From the NCBI GenBank assembly GCA_965644295.1, contig CBFFRP010000423.1, forward strand, positions 326,272 through 390,271: 64,000 nt of DNA, in the 5' to 3' direction. The notes beneath the pieces were generated by a model. The model was not told the origin of the DNA, searched no databases, and saw only the letters and a program-made list of their open reading frames with translations. Every line of letters begins with the position of its first letter. The stretch's first letter is position 1. Below, piece after piece: positions 54,899-64,000 of this stretch. The translations under genes were made by a program, and so were the position numbers. The stretch is from Paraphysomonas bandaiensis. Taxonomy: Eukaryota > Chrysophyceae.

Positions 54899-56732
54899 CT
54901 ACTCCGGTGATCCATACACCACTAAAGATATTACAGCAAATGTCATGAGAAATATTCCAAATACTAAAACTAAAAAGATCGACTTTCTTGACGTCAAAAC
55001 ACTTGAATACACCGTTGTCGGACTAATACGTTTATCTAAAAAGTACTTTTCGGAGTAAAATGCAAGCAATGCAGGAAATATAAACCCCACGGCCATACCA
55101 GTAATTCCTGTGTAATCTGTAATAGCACCAAGATCAGAGATAACGCTCGCGCCAATTATCGGCGGGATTGATGCCAAGAGACGAAATCCCACCAAATAAT
55201 ATCGAGGGTAATTCTTAGCGTCGTCACCGAGAGCAGAAGTGTAAAGACTGTTTCCTAAGGAAGTTATATGAGCAACAATAACACACACGAGTGGAGAATT
55301 CACTGTATAAAAAAGCATTGAAACACAAAACAATACCCTCTGTACGATTATATGTTAAGGGCAATACGCACTGTTGGAAACTGACCTAAAGTAATAGCGT
55401 TCAGAGGAAAAGCACTAGCAACATCAAGAGCAGGAAAAATGACAACATAAGTCGAAACTAGTTTCTGCAATGCCGGAACAACACCTTTGTGGAAAGAACC
55501 ATAGTCACGCCAATTCAAATTAGAGGATGATCGTATATTCTCCCCAAAATATACCGATAAGGTGACCCCAATAAGGGTGTAGGCAAAAAAACAGCAGAAC
55601 AATGTAAGCGCGAAGGTGCTTCCCAGAGATTTTTTATTCTTAGCTGGTTCAGAAAGTGCAGGAACAGAGTGATGAAACATATTGGCATACACAGCTATAG
55701 GAAATATTATGTGAAGGCCACTAAAATCAATCATATTCGAGCCGTATGAATGGGTTGTCGAGCTTTCTGCACCGAATGGATCACCATCAGACTTAAAGGC
55801 CCCTGATACCGATCCCACCATAAATAGGACCATTACAACTCGGCAAAGTGCCAACACAATCTGGATATACATCTGTTCTTTTAGTTCCATACAGCTAAAT
55901 GGTACAACAATGACAGCAAATAATAGTAGATATACGTAGTATGCAGCTGGACCAAAGTCAACATGTGTGACAAAGGCGTTAGCGAATACTGTGCTGAAAG
56001 CCCAGAGAGTGCCATATAAGAAGACAGCAATTGTTACTGTGTAAGCCAATTTACCAGTAGGACCCATAAATATATCACACAGCTCCGTAAGTTCAAACTT
56101 CCGTGGCCCAACAATTAACTCACCATGCTGATGGCGTAAGCTTTTCGGTAATTGTCTGGACAATACTTGACTGGAATTAAAGCGCGTTAAATCGGCGACA
56201 TAGAGAAGATTTTGTGTAGATGTGAGCGCTGTAGCACGTGCCATAGCTTCCAAAATAAAGTAGATGGATATCAAAGAAGGAACTATCATAAAACATAAGA
56301 CGATTGCTCCTAATGCTGTACCACATTCGTAGAATGCCCTACATGAAAATTAGTCGACAATATGAATCACATATCACCTGAACTACCATGGAAGAGTCAG
56401 AAAACCTACTCAAATGAAAACACGTATAAAATGAATGGAAGAATTCTGATATAAACCTACGTACCAGTCCCCATAACATAGTTTACACTGAATGCCACTA
56501 TGACCAAAGACGAAAGTTCCCCACCATCTGTAGCTTCCACTCGTTGATTAGATGGATCATTGCTGCGAATAAGAGAGTCTGTGTCATGAAGGCTTGTACT
56601 AATTGTTTCGTTGAAGGACTGTAATGAGTGCTTATTATCACCGTTTTCTGTGTATTCTTGAGCATCGGAACATTCCCGCTCAATCAAATAGTCAGTATCA
56701 TCACATGTAGACTCTCTATTCGTCAACTCCAT
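54899..56732 (-). CDS. AAAP-family amino acid transporter (SLC36/38-like)
   Basis: Three exons: 56732-56461, 56338-55386, 55302-54899; introns 122 and 83 nt; 542 residues. The first join gives VNYVMGTGTAFYECGTALGA, the hallmark first helix of amino acid/auxin permeases. About 10-11 hydrophobic segments follow, with the conserved HHSVPALSEP (residues after helix 5) and the family's middle helix FALTLFCCFFAYTLIGVTLSVYFG. The N-terminal 85 residues are acidic and Ser-rich, typical of the cytosolic tail. These proteins move neutral amino acids, often with H+ or Na+, across plasma or lysosomal/vacuolar membranes. The substrate cannot be told. The ATG at 56732 is the first in frame. Head-to-head with the glycosyltransferase gene. 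Confidence 0.85.
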
Positions 56733-57166
56733 CACTTGTATAATCTTGTCAAGTAGCGAGTGTTTTGTGACTCTGTTGACACACACGCCTTTAAATTAAC
56801 AGGAAGCCAAGCCCGTCATGCTGTCCACACTCAAACCGCACAAATAAATTCAATCAACAGAAGTATACATATGTATACGGCAGTATATGGTAGGTATACA
56901 CACTGTGCTATACACAATAATTTGGTAGAATTATACGTAGGTATTATTGGCTCCTGTGCCGTATATGAGGCATGGTACGGTATGGATTTTTGGTTGTGCA
57001 TAAAAATACCATGGCATAGAGTACCGGAGTACTCCATATGATATACTCGTGCAGAGGCTGTGTAGGTTCTTGATAATAGAATAGCTTTCCTTTTGCAGAT
57101 ATGATTGTTGTGTATTGATATAACAACAATGATTTTCTCTAGCATGGAATATTTAATCTTCAAATA
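56733..57166. promoter_or_regulatory. Divergent promoter with TATACGG motif
   Basis: 434 bp. Contains ATACATATGTATACGGCAGT followed by ATATGGTAGGTATAC near 56870-56895, resembling the palindrome-like motif near 38965. Confidence 0.45.
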
Positions 57167-58330
57167 ATGTTAAGCAGAGTGCTAACGTTACTCGCTGTTG
57201 TTTTCTATTTACACGGGAAAGTGCCTCATACATCATGCAATGTACTTCATTCAGATGCCTCTGCAGTCACCAGGACAGTGCCTATGCCGCCTACACTGAT
57301 GTATTCTATATACATGGGCAGGATAAAGTATAACTATTTGGCCCTAACTTTAGAATCAATGCGACTGAACCCGTCTGTCACGTTTGTGATTATAAATATC
57401 GTTCAAAATGAAAGTGAAGCATTTCACCATCATGGAAACAAGGGCAATCTGGTTCGTAATTTTGGCGCAGAAAATATAATTCTAAGAGTTATAAGTATTT
57501 CGACTTGGACCAATATTGTGGAACAAAAATTAGGGATTCGTGTTCCTTTTACGATGGCTTGGTACTATAAGTTGTGTGATTATAAACCTCTTTTGGCATA
57601 CTTATTTCCTGAATATTACCAAGCTGTTTCAATTGTAAAGTATAGGTATTGGGGATACTGTGATCTGGATTTGGTTTGGGGATCTTTTCAGCAGTTTTCC
57701 TATCTATTTCAAGGACAGTTTTATATTATTCGTACGAATTGGTGGAACGTAAATGGAATGGCCCAATTTTTTAAATTGGATAATTTCACAACATCGATAT
57801 TTCTTCAGGATGAAATGTATGTAAATCTCTTGAAGGAGAATGTATACCGCAATTTAGACGAGGTGGGTAGGTGGATTCCTACAGAAAACGTTGTAGATGA
57901 TGGCTCGCATAGTATCAATAGTATTGTTAATAGGCTACGTGCGACGGACAGATTTAGATTTACAGTGAATGTTGGAAAACACGAAGACGACAATCTCTTT
58001 ATGGAGCAGCACCCTAACCCTGGTGGACGGAATCCAGCTGTTAGCTGGGTTGGTGGTAGACTACGTGTAATTCATAAAACTCGGCATTTTCCACCCGGAC
58101 GTGAGCTACTTTATATGCACAGAATGAGTAATATCCCACCCATACCGGCGGCGTATAGGAAAGGAATCATACGTGATATGATTACCTATGGATATCTCCT
58201 CCCAGGTTGGATTCCTTTGGTAACGAGATTTATGTGCAGGGATTCGATTAATAGTACTCATATCAAGCGAGATGGCGTTCGTACAATGCACAATTATCAT
58301 CCTTACGACCTGCTTTGTTTTGGAAAGTAA
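57167..58330 (+). CDS. Secreted or Golgi glycosyltransferase-like protein (DUF6625 type)
   Basis: 387 residues, single exon. The signal peptide is MLSRVLTLLAVVFYLHGKV. The core has the order of the DUF6625 family: IYMGRIKYNYLALTLESMRLNPSVTF, then PFTMAWYYKLCDYKPLLAY, then KYRYWGYCDLDLVWGSF near 155-172 with a DxD metal/nucleotide-sugar motif (CDLDLVWG), and later EDDNLFMEQHP. DxD proteins of this kind are GT-A fold transferases using UDP or GDP sugars. Donor and acceptor are unknown. N-glycosylation sequons are present (NES, NFT, NST). With the GH95 and sulfotransferase-like genes it suggests a glycan-rich surface. Confidence 0.75.
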   Translation: MLSRVLTLLAVVFYLHGKVPHTSCNVLHSDASAVTRTVPMPPTLMYSIYMGRIKYNYLALTLESMRLNPSVTFVIINIVQNESEAFHHHGNKGNLVRNFGAENIILRVISISTWTNIVEQKLGIRVPFTMAWYYKLCDYKPLLAYLFPEYYQAVSIVKYRYWGYCDLDLVWGSFQQFSYLFQGQFYIIRTNWWNVNGMAQFFKLDNFTTSIFLQDEMYVNLLKENVYRNLDEVGRWIPTENVVDDGSHSINSIVNRLRATDRFRFTVNVGKHEDDNLFMEQHPNPGGRNPAVSWVGGRLRVIHKTRHFPPGRELLYMHRMSNIPPIPAAYRKGIIRDMITYGYLLPGWIPLVTRFMCRDSINSTHIKRDGVRTMHNYHPYDLLCFGK

Positions 58331-59002
58331 GCATTTTAGAACTATTTTTGGATGGAAACGAGTATATTTCAAAGGGATAATCTCACCTATTGGAGCGAAG
58401 TCACTGTTGGGGTGTAAGTTTGGGTTATTATCGGGCTCTTTATTAATATCTGGTTGACACATCCGACCTCCCGAACTGATGTAACATATGTATGTTTTTC
58501 TAAAAAATGTGGAAATTACAGCTAGTAGGTTTTCGAGGAAGCATTGTCAGATGAATTTCTCTGTGGAGTAATTTGATTTGATTACCTTAGCTTATATCGA
58601 TATAAGGTTGCTTGCCATCTTTCCATACGATATAGGTCAACTATCGAACAAATTATACCTAAGTGTAAAATATGACTATATATATCAAGACGAAAATTCA
58701 TCTTTATCGCCTCGCTGTAGCAAGTATATTTGATATATAGGATTTAGTTTGAATTATATGTCAACACTAAAATATAAAGCTAATAAATGAGAGATATATC
58801 ACTATACCTCTCAACTTCAGTATCTTGCAAGTTACTACGTGGCCGATTACATGAAGGAAACATTCATCTGAAAGCTAAGATTATCAAGGAAAGCGTCATA
58901 TTCCTGGATTTCCAGTTAACAAAGTACTTCGCGAAAAGTATGTAAGACTAATTGCTAATGACCATACTGTCCCAGTCAATTATGGTGTCTGTAATCTATC
59001 AC
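58331..59002. other. Spacer before the Copia LTR
   Basis: AT-rich, no gene or RNA recognised. Confidence 0.45.
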
Positions 59003-59295
59003 TGTTGGGAAATGCTCATTTTACTTAGATCAAAGAGAGATTAAGTTGTTAGACTAGATAGATTTATTAATATCGTTTACACGAATTGTGTTAAACAACA
59101 CAAGCTCGTTTTGTGCCATGCATAAATCACTACTTCTGTAGACCTTTCGCTACTAAACATATCTTGAAAGAGCAAACTATTTCAGTTTTCTCAATATCAT
59201 AACAGCATCTACACATCACCATACTTCACTGTATTCTCGTACATTGTCTTCAAGTACCACATTGAATATACTAGGATACAGTCCATATTCTAATA
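59003..59295 (-). repeat. Putative 3' LTR of the Copia element
   Basis: Read on the minus strand, a purine tract TGAGTGGGAG (59296-59305) is followed by TATTAGAATATGG, and the block ends in TTTCCCAACA at 59003. The PPT-LTR junction resembles that of plant Copia elements (GTGGGAG then TGTTGGAATA). The start TA instead of TG would be one substitution. The 5' LTR lies outside the window, so length (293 bp) and ends cannot be tested here. Confidence 0.5.
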
Positions 59296-59468
59296 CTCCC
59301 ACTCAATGTAGAATGCAGTGATACGAAACAACAATGAGTACAGTGATCTTCATGCTATAAACTAGTCTCATAGGTAAAATAGATGTGAAATCTTATCAAG
59401 ATACATATATAACTAGCAGTCAACTAGATATATAGTTATGTGGGATTCTCACCCACTAAAACACACCT

Positions 59469-62400
59469 TTAACCTCTTCGGGGTCGCTTCTTCTGCTGCT
59501 CCTCAACTCTGGTTGACACACTTCTCTTAACCCCGGTAATAGTTTTCTCATGACGACTGAAAAGTTTCGTTGACAATGCCTTCGTGAAAATATCAGCCGC
59601 CATATCATCCGTCGACACATGAATCAACTTTGCCGTAGGAAATTTTCCATTTACATGCTCTCTCACCCAGTGATACTTGATGTCTATATGCTTCGACCTC
59701 TTATGATACACAGGATTCTCGGAGAGATCTTTCGCACTCTTGCTATCCATAAAGAATGGAGTCGGCTTCGCAACTAAGAGCCCGAGCTCCTTGAACACCC
59801 CCCGAAGCCACACCAGTTCTTGCATAGCCGCATACTCCGCCATATATTCAGATTCCATGCTCGAAGTTGCAACTGTGGTCTGTAGTTTAGACTGCCAGGC
59901 CAATGCGCCTGCACATAAGAACACAATGTATCCTGTTGTCGATCGCCGAGTCAGTCTATCACCAGCCCAATCTGAATCACTGAACACATGTAAGTCGAAC
60001 TCACTCCCACTGAATCTGATGCCCTCATCTATTGTTCCACGAAAATATTTCAATAAGTGAATCGCCAGTTTGCACGATGCATATGTCGGACAACTACTAA
60101 ATCGAGACAATAACCCCACTGCATAAGCCAGATCAGGTCTAGTATGCATTGCTAGATACAACACTGCTCCAATAATTTGCCGATACGGAAATGAGTCAAC
60201 CCACTGCTTCTGCTCCTCCGTAAGTTCACGTTCCTCTGCCAACAGATCCTGAACATTAGTAGGTAGTGGGGCCTCCTTATTCTTACTACTCTTTCCCATA
60301 ACTGAGCTGAATTTCTTGATAATATTCTTAGCATACTCAGATTGATCTAACATATACCAATTTTCTCCTCTGGTTATCCTGATGTTCAGAAATCGCTTAC
60401 ACACTCCCAGATCATGCATCTCGAATGTTTCACAGAACCTACGCTTTACGCTTTCCAAGTAAGTCAGATCAGCGGATGCAATTATGATATCATCAACATA
60501 TATCAATAATAAATGCAGTTTTCCGTTACTCCATCGCATATACAAACACGTATCCAAAATACACGGAGTAAAATGCAATGATTTAATAAACTTGTCAATA
60601 TGTTTATTCCACTGTCGCGGTGAAGATCGCAGTCCATACAATGCCTTGATTAGTTGAAAACACCATCCAGCTAGTAATTCCTCATCTGGTGGAGGTGCCA
60701 TATACACGTCATCCTCCAGATCTGCATAGCAAAATGCGGATGATACATCTAATTGATGCACATGCATCTGTAACATAAACGCAATCGCTAACACTAGTCT
60801 AATGGTTATACCCTTAACCACTGGAGCGAAAGTGGACGGCTCCTCCTCCTTCTTCTCTTGGAGATTTCCTAATGCCACTAGCCGAGCCTTGTACTTTACT
60901 ATATTCCCTAGTATGTCTCGCTTCACCGTATGCACATATTTCGCTCTAACTAATTTCACTCCGCTTGGAATTTTCACGATCTTCAAGACACGTCTTTTCA
61001 GCAATGATGTCTTCTCCACCATTCGAGCTTTTCTCCATTGTTGATACTGTGGAGATCTCTCTGCCTCGGCATATGAATTTGGTATCTTGATATCTTCTGT
61101 CTCTGCATGGTTAAGATCAATATTATGCGCATCCGGTACTTCAACCATATTAATCTCTCCTAAAACTGACGCGTTTGCCAGTCTCCGCTGCAGCCGTTTG
61201 CGTCGGACCCGACCATCACCATCTAGTTCAATCGGTCGACGAGGTATATAAGAACCCGTACCTTGCTCATCCTGAGCACGCACATCGTGCGTTGTGGGAG
61301 GAGCCCCGCTCACAACCCCAGACTCATAGTCTTCAGAGGTCTGCAACCTCACAGCTGTCTCCTGACAGGTTGGGTCAGGACTCTCCTGTAACCCTCCAGG
61401 TCTTCCCTGGTCCAGCACCCTGGCTGGCATAGTACTCAGGGCGTCCCCCTTTCCTATATATCCGGTATTCCCGGGAGTTTCTGCAGTCATTCGCACTACG
61501 TCCTCGACGTGAATCGGCACCCGGTGCTCGATATGCTTCCGACCTGCAGTTACCAGAGATCGATAGGCTACTATTACCCCCTTTCGTTCTACTACTCTCG
61601 TGGTCTTGTAGAGAAGACCATCCTCATCATCAATATGATATGTACCTTCTAAGCCCGCATAGTCAGACACAATTTTCGGTCTCTCGGCCTCCTTCACTCG
61701 AAGAGCATCTATCTCAGCGAAATAGCTCTCCGAGCGTGACGGTATGGACTCATCAGTTAATACATGTACCGACGTGACGACCCTATCAGTCGCAGGTAGA
61801 TATACATCATATCCTACCTTTTCATCTGAATATCCTATCAGATATCCGATAAGGGCCTTGTCGTCCCAGTCTTTCCGTCGATCCGCCTTTGTAGTGAGGA
61901 CATACGCACGACACCCCCATACTCTGAGATATTTCAGGTTGGGAGCCTCACCAGTCAAAAATTCAAGAGGGGACATATACCCCTTCGCTGTCTTTGTAGG
62001 CAATCGAATTAATATGTACCTGGCTGCCATGTAGGCATCTAGCCAAAACTGTGAAGGCAATCCTGACTGAATCAGCATCGCTAATGTCATCTCACCACAG
62101 GTCCTGAATTTCCGCTCCTCAATCGCGTTCATCTCAGGAGAGTCCGTAGAGCTCCACGTATGTTGATAGCAACCCTGTGACCTAAGATATTGTCGCAGCT
62201 CATCACATATTAGCTCCCCTGCTCCATCTGCATGGTAATGATGCATTTCTAATTTGTACCTTTTCACATCTCCTTCAAAAATCTTCTTGAAAACCTGCAG
62301 TACCGATGACCCAGTCCTATGAACAAGCCCTTCCGACCAGAACATCCGACTGGCATGGTGTGTTAGTTTGAGCACATATATTTCCCCTCCTCGAGCTGGA

Positions 62401-64000
62401 CAATTTAAGTATACTGCTATATCGGCCGAGAAATTTGGACGAACGGAGTCCTCATCCTTTGTCCGAAAACTTACTCTGGTGATCTTCGCCCTGGCGCATA
62501 CATCACATAGACACTGTTCTTTGGAAACACGTTTCGAGAGATGTTTTCGTTTCAGTCCAGTCCCAATAATTAGCATTCTTTTGTGGGCTTCTACCAACGC
62601 ATGCTTGTTAAAATGACCCGCTCTCCTATGTAACAGCTCCAGTTCATCCTCACCCGTACGGTCACTGAGATTTACTTCTGAATCACTGGATGTCGATACG
62701 TCTGGAAGCTCCAATAACTGCTGTGTTGGCACAGCAGTCATTCCATTCTTCATAGGTCCCTCCAACACCAGCTCATCCGTATTTCTGTCATATATCTGTA
62801 TACCATACCATACAGTAAATCGATATCCCATATCGTTCAACTTCCGTCCAGAACAAAGACACCGATTTATCTGACTTGATACCTCAATGTTCTTCCATGC
62901 TCCACGGGAACCTACACTCGTGACGCATATCTCTGACCCTTTTTTCGAACCATTAATAACCTTTGATGTGTGCATATGACTATCAAGTATATTCACATCA
63001 TTTATCAAAAACATTGATGACGAACAACAGGTATCAATGTATGTATAGTGAATATCCTCATGCACACTACTGCATATATTCGTCTCATACACATTACATG
63101 ACAAGTGATACTCTTCCTGTTGCTCGATCATATTTGCTTCGTCTTCGTCAGACAAATCCGCTGGCTCTCCACGCCTGATGTTTTCAACTGTAAGTAGTCT
63201 TTTGTCTGGTTTCCTTCCATCTTGAAACCTCACAGCCTTGCTCTTGCTTTGCGAGTACTTCTTTTTCGATGCTGGACAATCGATGGCAAGATGTTCCTTT
63301 GACTTACAATTTCTGCACCCAGTATATTCGGCACTTCCAGGTCGCTGCCCTGTAATCTCTGTATCCTTCTTCATCGGCTTCTTCTTACCGTTGTTCTTCT
63401 TACGATGATCCCTCTCTCTGCGATATCGTTTCTTACTGTCTATCAGGTTCAGCTCCTCCACTCTTTTACGCTTCTTCTCCAACGCTTCCTTCCCAGCCAT
63501 AGTATCATCATAGCCTTCTATCTTACGTGATACAGTTACATAATTAACATCATCATCCATCAAGTATAATCCAACTCTCAGTTGAGCATACTCTTCATTG
63601 AGCAAGCCTTCTCGTAGTCGACTTGTTTTTGATACCTCCGAGATATCCTGCTGCTGCTCCTGTAGTTCCTTCAGCAGTAGTTCGAACCGTAGTACGTAGT
63701 CCTTCGCCGTCTCCTCCGGACGCATACGGAAAGAACCATATTGAGTTAAGAGGTCACTGATCCTATTTTGCTTCCCTCCAGCAAAACACTTCTTCAACTC
63801 ATCAATCATTACATGTGTTTTGAACCTGTTTACACCACTCCCTTCTGCCTTGAACGCTTTGTGGGTAAGATGGAATTTACGCAGCGCTTTCGGGGAATGC
63901 TGCACCGCATCCCTGCAGTAAGAATAAGCTATGGCGTTCGCCTTCCAATACCTCTTCACAGCCTGTCTGTACGCCTTCTCCTCCATCAACGTAAGTGGCT
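59469..64000 (-). CDS. Ty1/Copia gag-pol polyprotein, 5' end cut by window edge
   Basis: More than 1506 codons without a stop; the frame remains open at the window end, so the true start is beyond it. Order: gag (LMEEKAYRQAVKRYW ...), zinc knuckle CRNCKSKEHLAIDC, protease-like region with YIDTCCSSSMF, GAG-pre-integrase with HRRAGHFNKHALVEAH, integrase (CLCDVC; Asp in SADIAVY; Asp in HHYHADGAGEL; Glu in MNAIEERKFRT), reverse transcriptase (RAKYVHTVKRDILGNIVKYKA; QLDVSSAFCYA; LLIYVDDIIIAS) and RNase H (VFSDSDWAGDRLTRRST; SKHIDIKYHWVREH). Ty1/Copia order (integrase before RT) is clear. All catalytic motifs look intact except the protease, where Cys replaces the usual Gly after Asp-Thr. Complete frame implies recent activity. 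Confidence 0.95.
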   Translation of the reverse strand, partial: PLTLMEEKAYRQAVKRYWKANAIAYSYCRDAVQHSPKALRKFHLTHKAFKAEGSGVNRFKTHVMIDELKKCFAGGKQNRISDLLTQYGSFRMRPEETAKDYVLRFELLLKELQEQQQDISEVSKTSRLREGLLNEEYAQLRVGLYLMDDDVNYVTVSRKIEGYDDTMAGKEALEKKRKRVEELNLIDSKKRYRRERDHRKKNNGKKKPMKKDTEITGQRPGSAEYTGCRNCKSKEHLAIDCPASKKKYSQSKSKAVRFQDGRKPDKRLLTVENIRRGEPADLSDEDEANMIEQQEEYHLSCNVYETNICSSVHEDIHYTYIDTCCSSSMFLINDVNILDSHMHTSKVINGSKKGSEICVTSVGSRGAWKNIEVSSQINRCLCSGRKLNDMGYRFTVWYGIQIYDRNTDELVLEGPMKNGMTAVPTQQLLELPDVSTSSDSEVNLSDRTGEDELELLHRRAGHFNKHALVEAHKRMLIIGTGLKRKHLSKRVSKEQCLCDVCARAKITRVSFRTKDEDSVRPNFSADIAVYLNCPARGGEIYVLKLTHHASRMFWSEGLVHRTGSSVLQVFKKIFEGDVKRYKLEMHHYHADGAGELICDELRQYLRSQGCYQHTWSSTDSPEMNAIEERKFRTCGEMTLAMLIQSGLPSQFWLDAYMAARYILIRLPTKTAKGYMSPLEFLTGEAPNLKYLRVWGCRAYVLTTKADRRKDWDDKALIGYLIGYSDEKVGYDVYLPATDRVVTSVHVLTDESIPSRSESYFAEIDALRVKEAERPKIVSDYAGLEGTYHIDDEDGLLYKTTRVVERKGVIVAYRSLVTAGRKHIEHRVPIHVEDVVRMTAETPGNTGYIGKGDALSTMPARVLDQGRPGGLQESPDPTCQETAVRLQTSEDYESGVVSGAPPTTHDVRAQDEQGTGSYIPRRPIELDGDGRVRRKRLQRRLANASVLGEINMVEVPDAHNIDLNHAETEDIKIPNSYAEAERSPQYQQWRKARMVEKTSLLKRRVLKIVKIPSGVKLVRAKYVHTVKRDILGNIVKYKARLVALGNLQEKKEEEPSTFAPVVKGITIRLVLAIAFMLQMHVHQLDVSSAFCYADLEDDVYMAPPPDEELLAGWCFQLIKALYGLRSSPRQWNKHIDKFIKSLHFTPCILDTCLYMRWSNGKLHLLLIYVDDIIIASADLTYLESVKRRFCETFEMHDLGVCKRFLNIRITRGENWYMLDQSEYAKNIIKKFSSVMGKSSKNKEAPLPTNVQDLLAEERELTEEQKQWVDSFPYRQIIGAVLYLAMHTRPDLAYAVGLLSRFSSCPTYASCKLAIHLLKYFRGTIDEGIRFSGSEFDLHVFSDSDWAGDRLTRRSTTGYIVFLCAGALAWQSKLQTTVATSSMESEYMAEYAAMQELVWLRGVFKELGLLVAKPTPFFMDSKSAKDLSENPVYHKRSKHIDIKYHWVREHVNGKFPTAKLIHVSTDDMAADIFTKALSTKLFSRHEKTITGVKRSVSTRVEEQQKKRPRRG

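Larger units (their letters stand above)
59003..64000 (-). mobile_element. Ty1/Copia LTR retrotransposon, 5' end outside window
   Basis: Composed of the open gag-pol frame (59469-64000), a purine tract at 59296-59305 and a putative 3' LTR. About 165 bp separate the stop codon from the purine tract. Confidence 0.85.

Noticed and set aside
1-64000. tRNA or rRNA genes
   Set aside because: No cloverleaf with a GGTTCRA-type T arm and no rRNA core sequence noticed by eye; a covariance scan was not possible.

Overview
This is nuclear DNA of a flagellated eukaryotic microbe. The genes carry many short GT-AG introns (44-129 nt, most near 50 or 70 nt), use the standard stop codons, and sit in AT-rich spacers full of class I and class II transposon debris. 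A tubulin-tyrosine-ligase-like gene points to cilia or flagella. A Virilizer-like m6A-writer subunit, a ZNF598/Hel2-like ribosome-collision ligase, an ArfGEF and mitochondrial carriers are general eukaryotic genes. A Crinkler/RHS-like P-loop ATPase and a DUF6625-type glycosyltransferase are compatible with a stramenopile (SAR) protist, but the lineage cannot be fixed from this window.

Layout. 1-6 kb: accessory stretch with a PIF/Harbinger-type MITE (1065-1622), an ATPase gene (1949-3901) and at least two hAT-type elements. 6-14 kb: head-to-head pair TTLL (-) / ArfGEF (+). 16-20 kb: head-to-head pair of an unrecognised protein (-) and an acylated-looking IQ/PH protein (+) whose 3' end is duplicated in tandem. 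20-22 kb: relic of an undescribed repeat family. 22-26 kb: sulfotransferase-like gene, mitochondrial carrier (-) head-to-head with a two-exon microprotein gene (+), and a two-TM protein. 27-30.4 kb: ZNF598-like gene. 30.8-33.7 kb: foldback element and a GC-rich Pro-rich ORF of the same repeat family. 33.9-40 kb: Virilizer-like (-) / METTL21-like (+). 40.4-43.1 kb: intact-ended hAT relic with 8-bp target duplication, then a near-perfect palindrome of the foldback family. 43.4-51 kb: C2/coiled-coil protein (-) / GH95 fucosidase (+). 52-54.7 kb: dead Tc1/IS630-like transposase invaded by the repeat family, and an IQ-motif pseudogene. 54.9-58.3 kb: AAAP transporter (-) / glycosyltransferase (+). 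59-64 kb: a Ty1/Copia element on the minus strand with an uninterrupted gag-pol frame running off the window.

How it works together. The host genes form six head-to-head pairs sharing spacers of about 0.13-0.6 kb; every recognised minus-strand host gene is in such a pair. Three of the spacers share a TATACGG-like motif. Exon structures were worked out by hand by joining reading frames at GT..AG sites of matching phase. For the GH95 gene (8 exons), TTLL, carrier, AAAP and Virilizer-like genes the joins restore family motifs across the introns. The GH95, sulfotransferase and DUF6625-type genes could all act on secreted or cell-surface glycans. The most novel-looking content is the foldback repeat family (terminal block T1, inner block T2, GC-rich ORF), seen in about ten pieces here.
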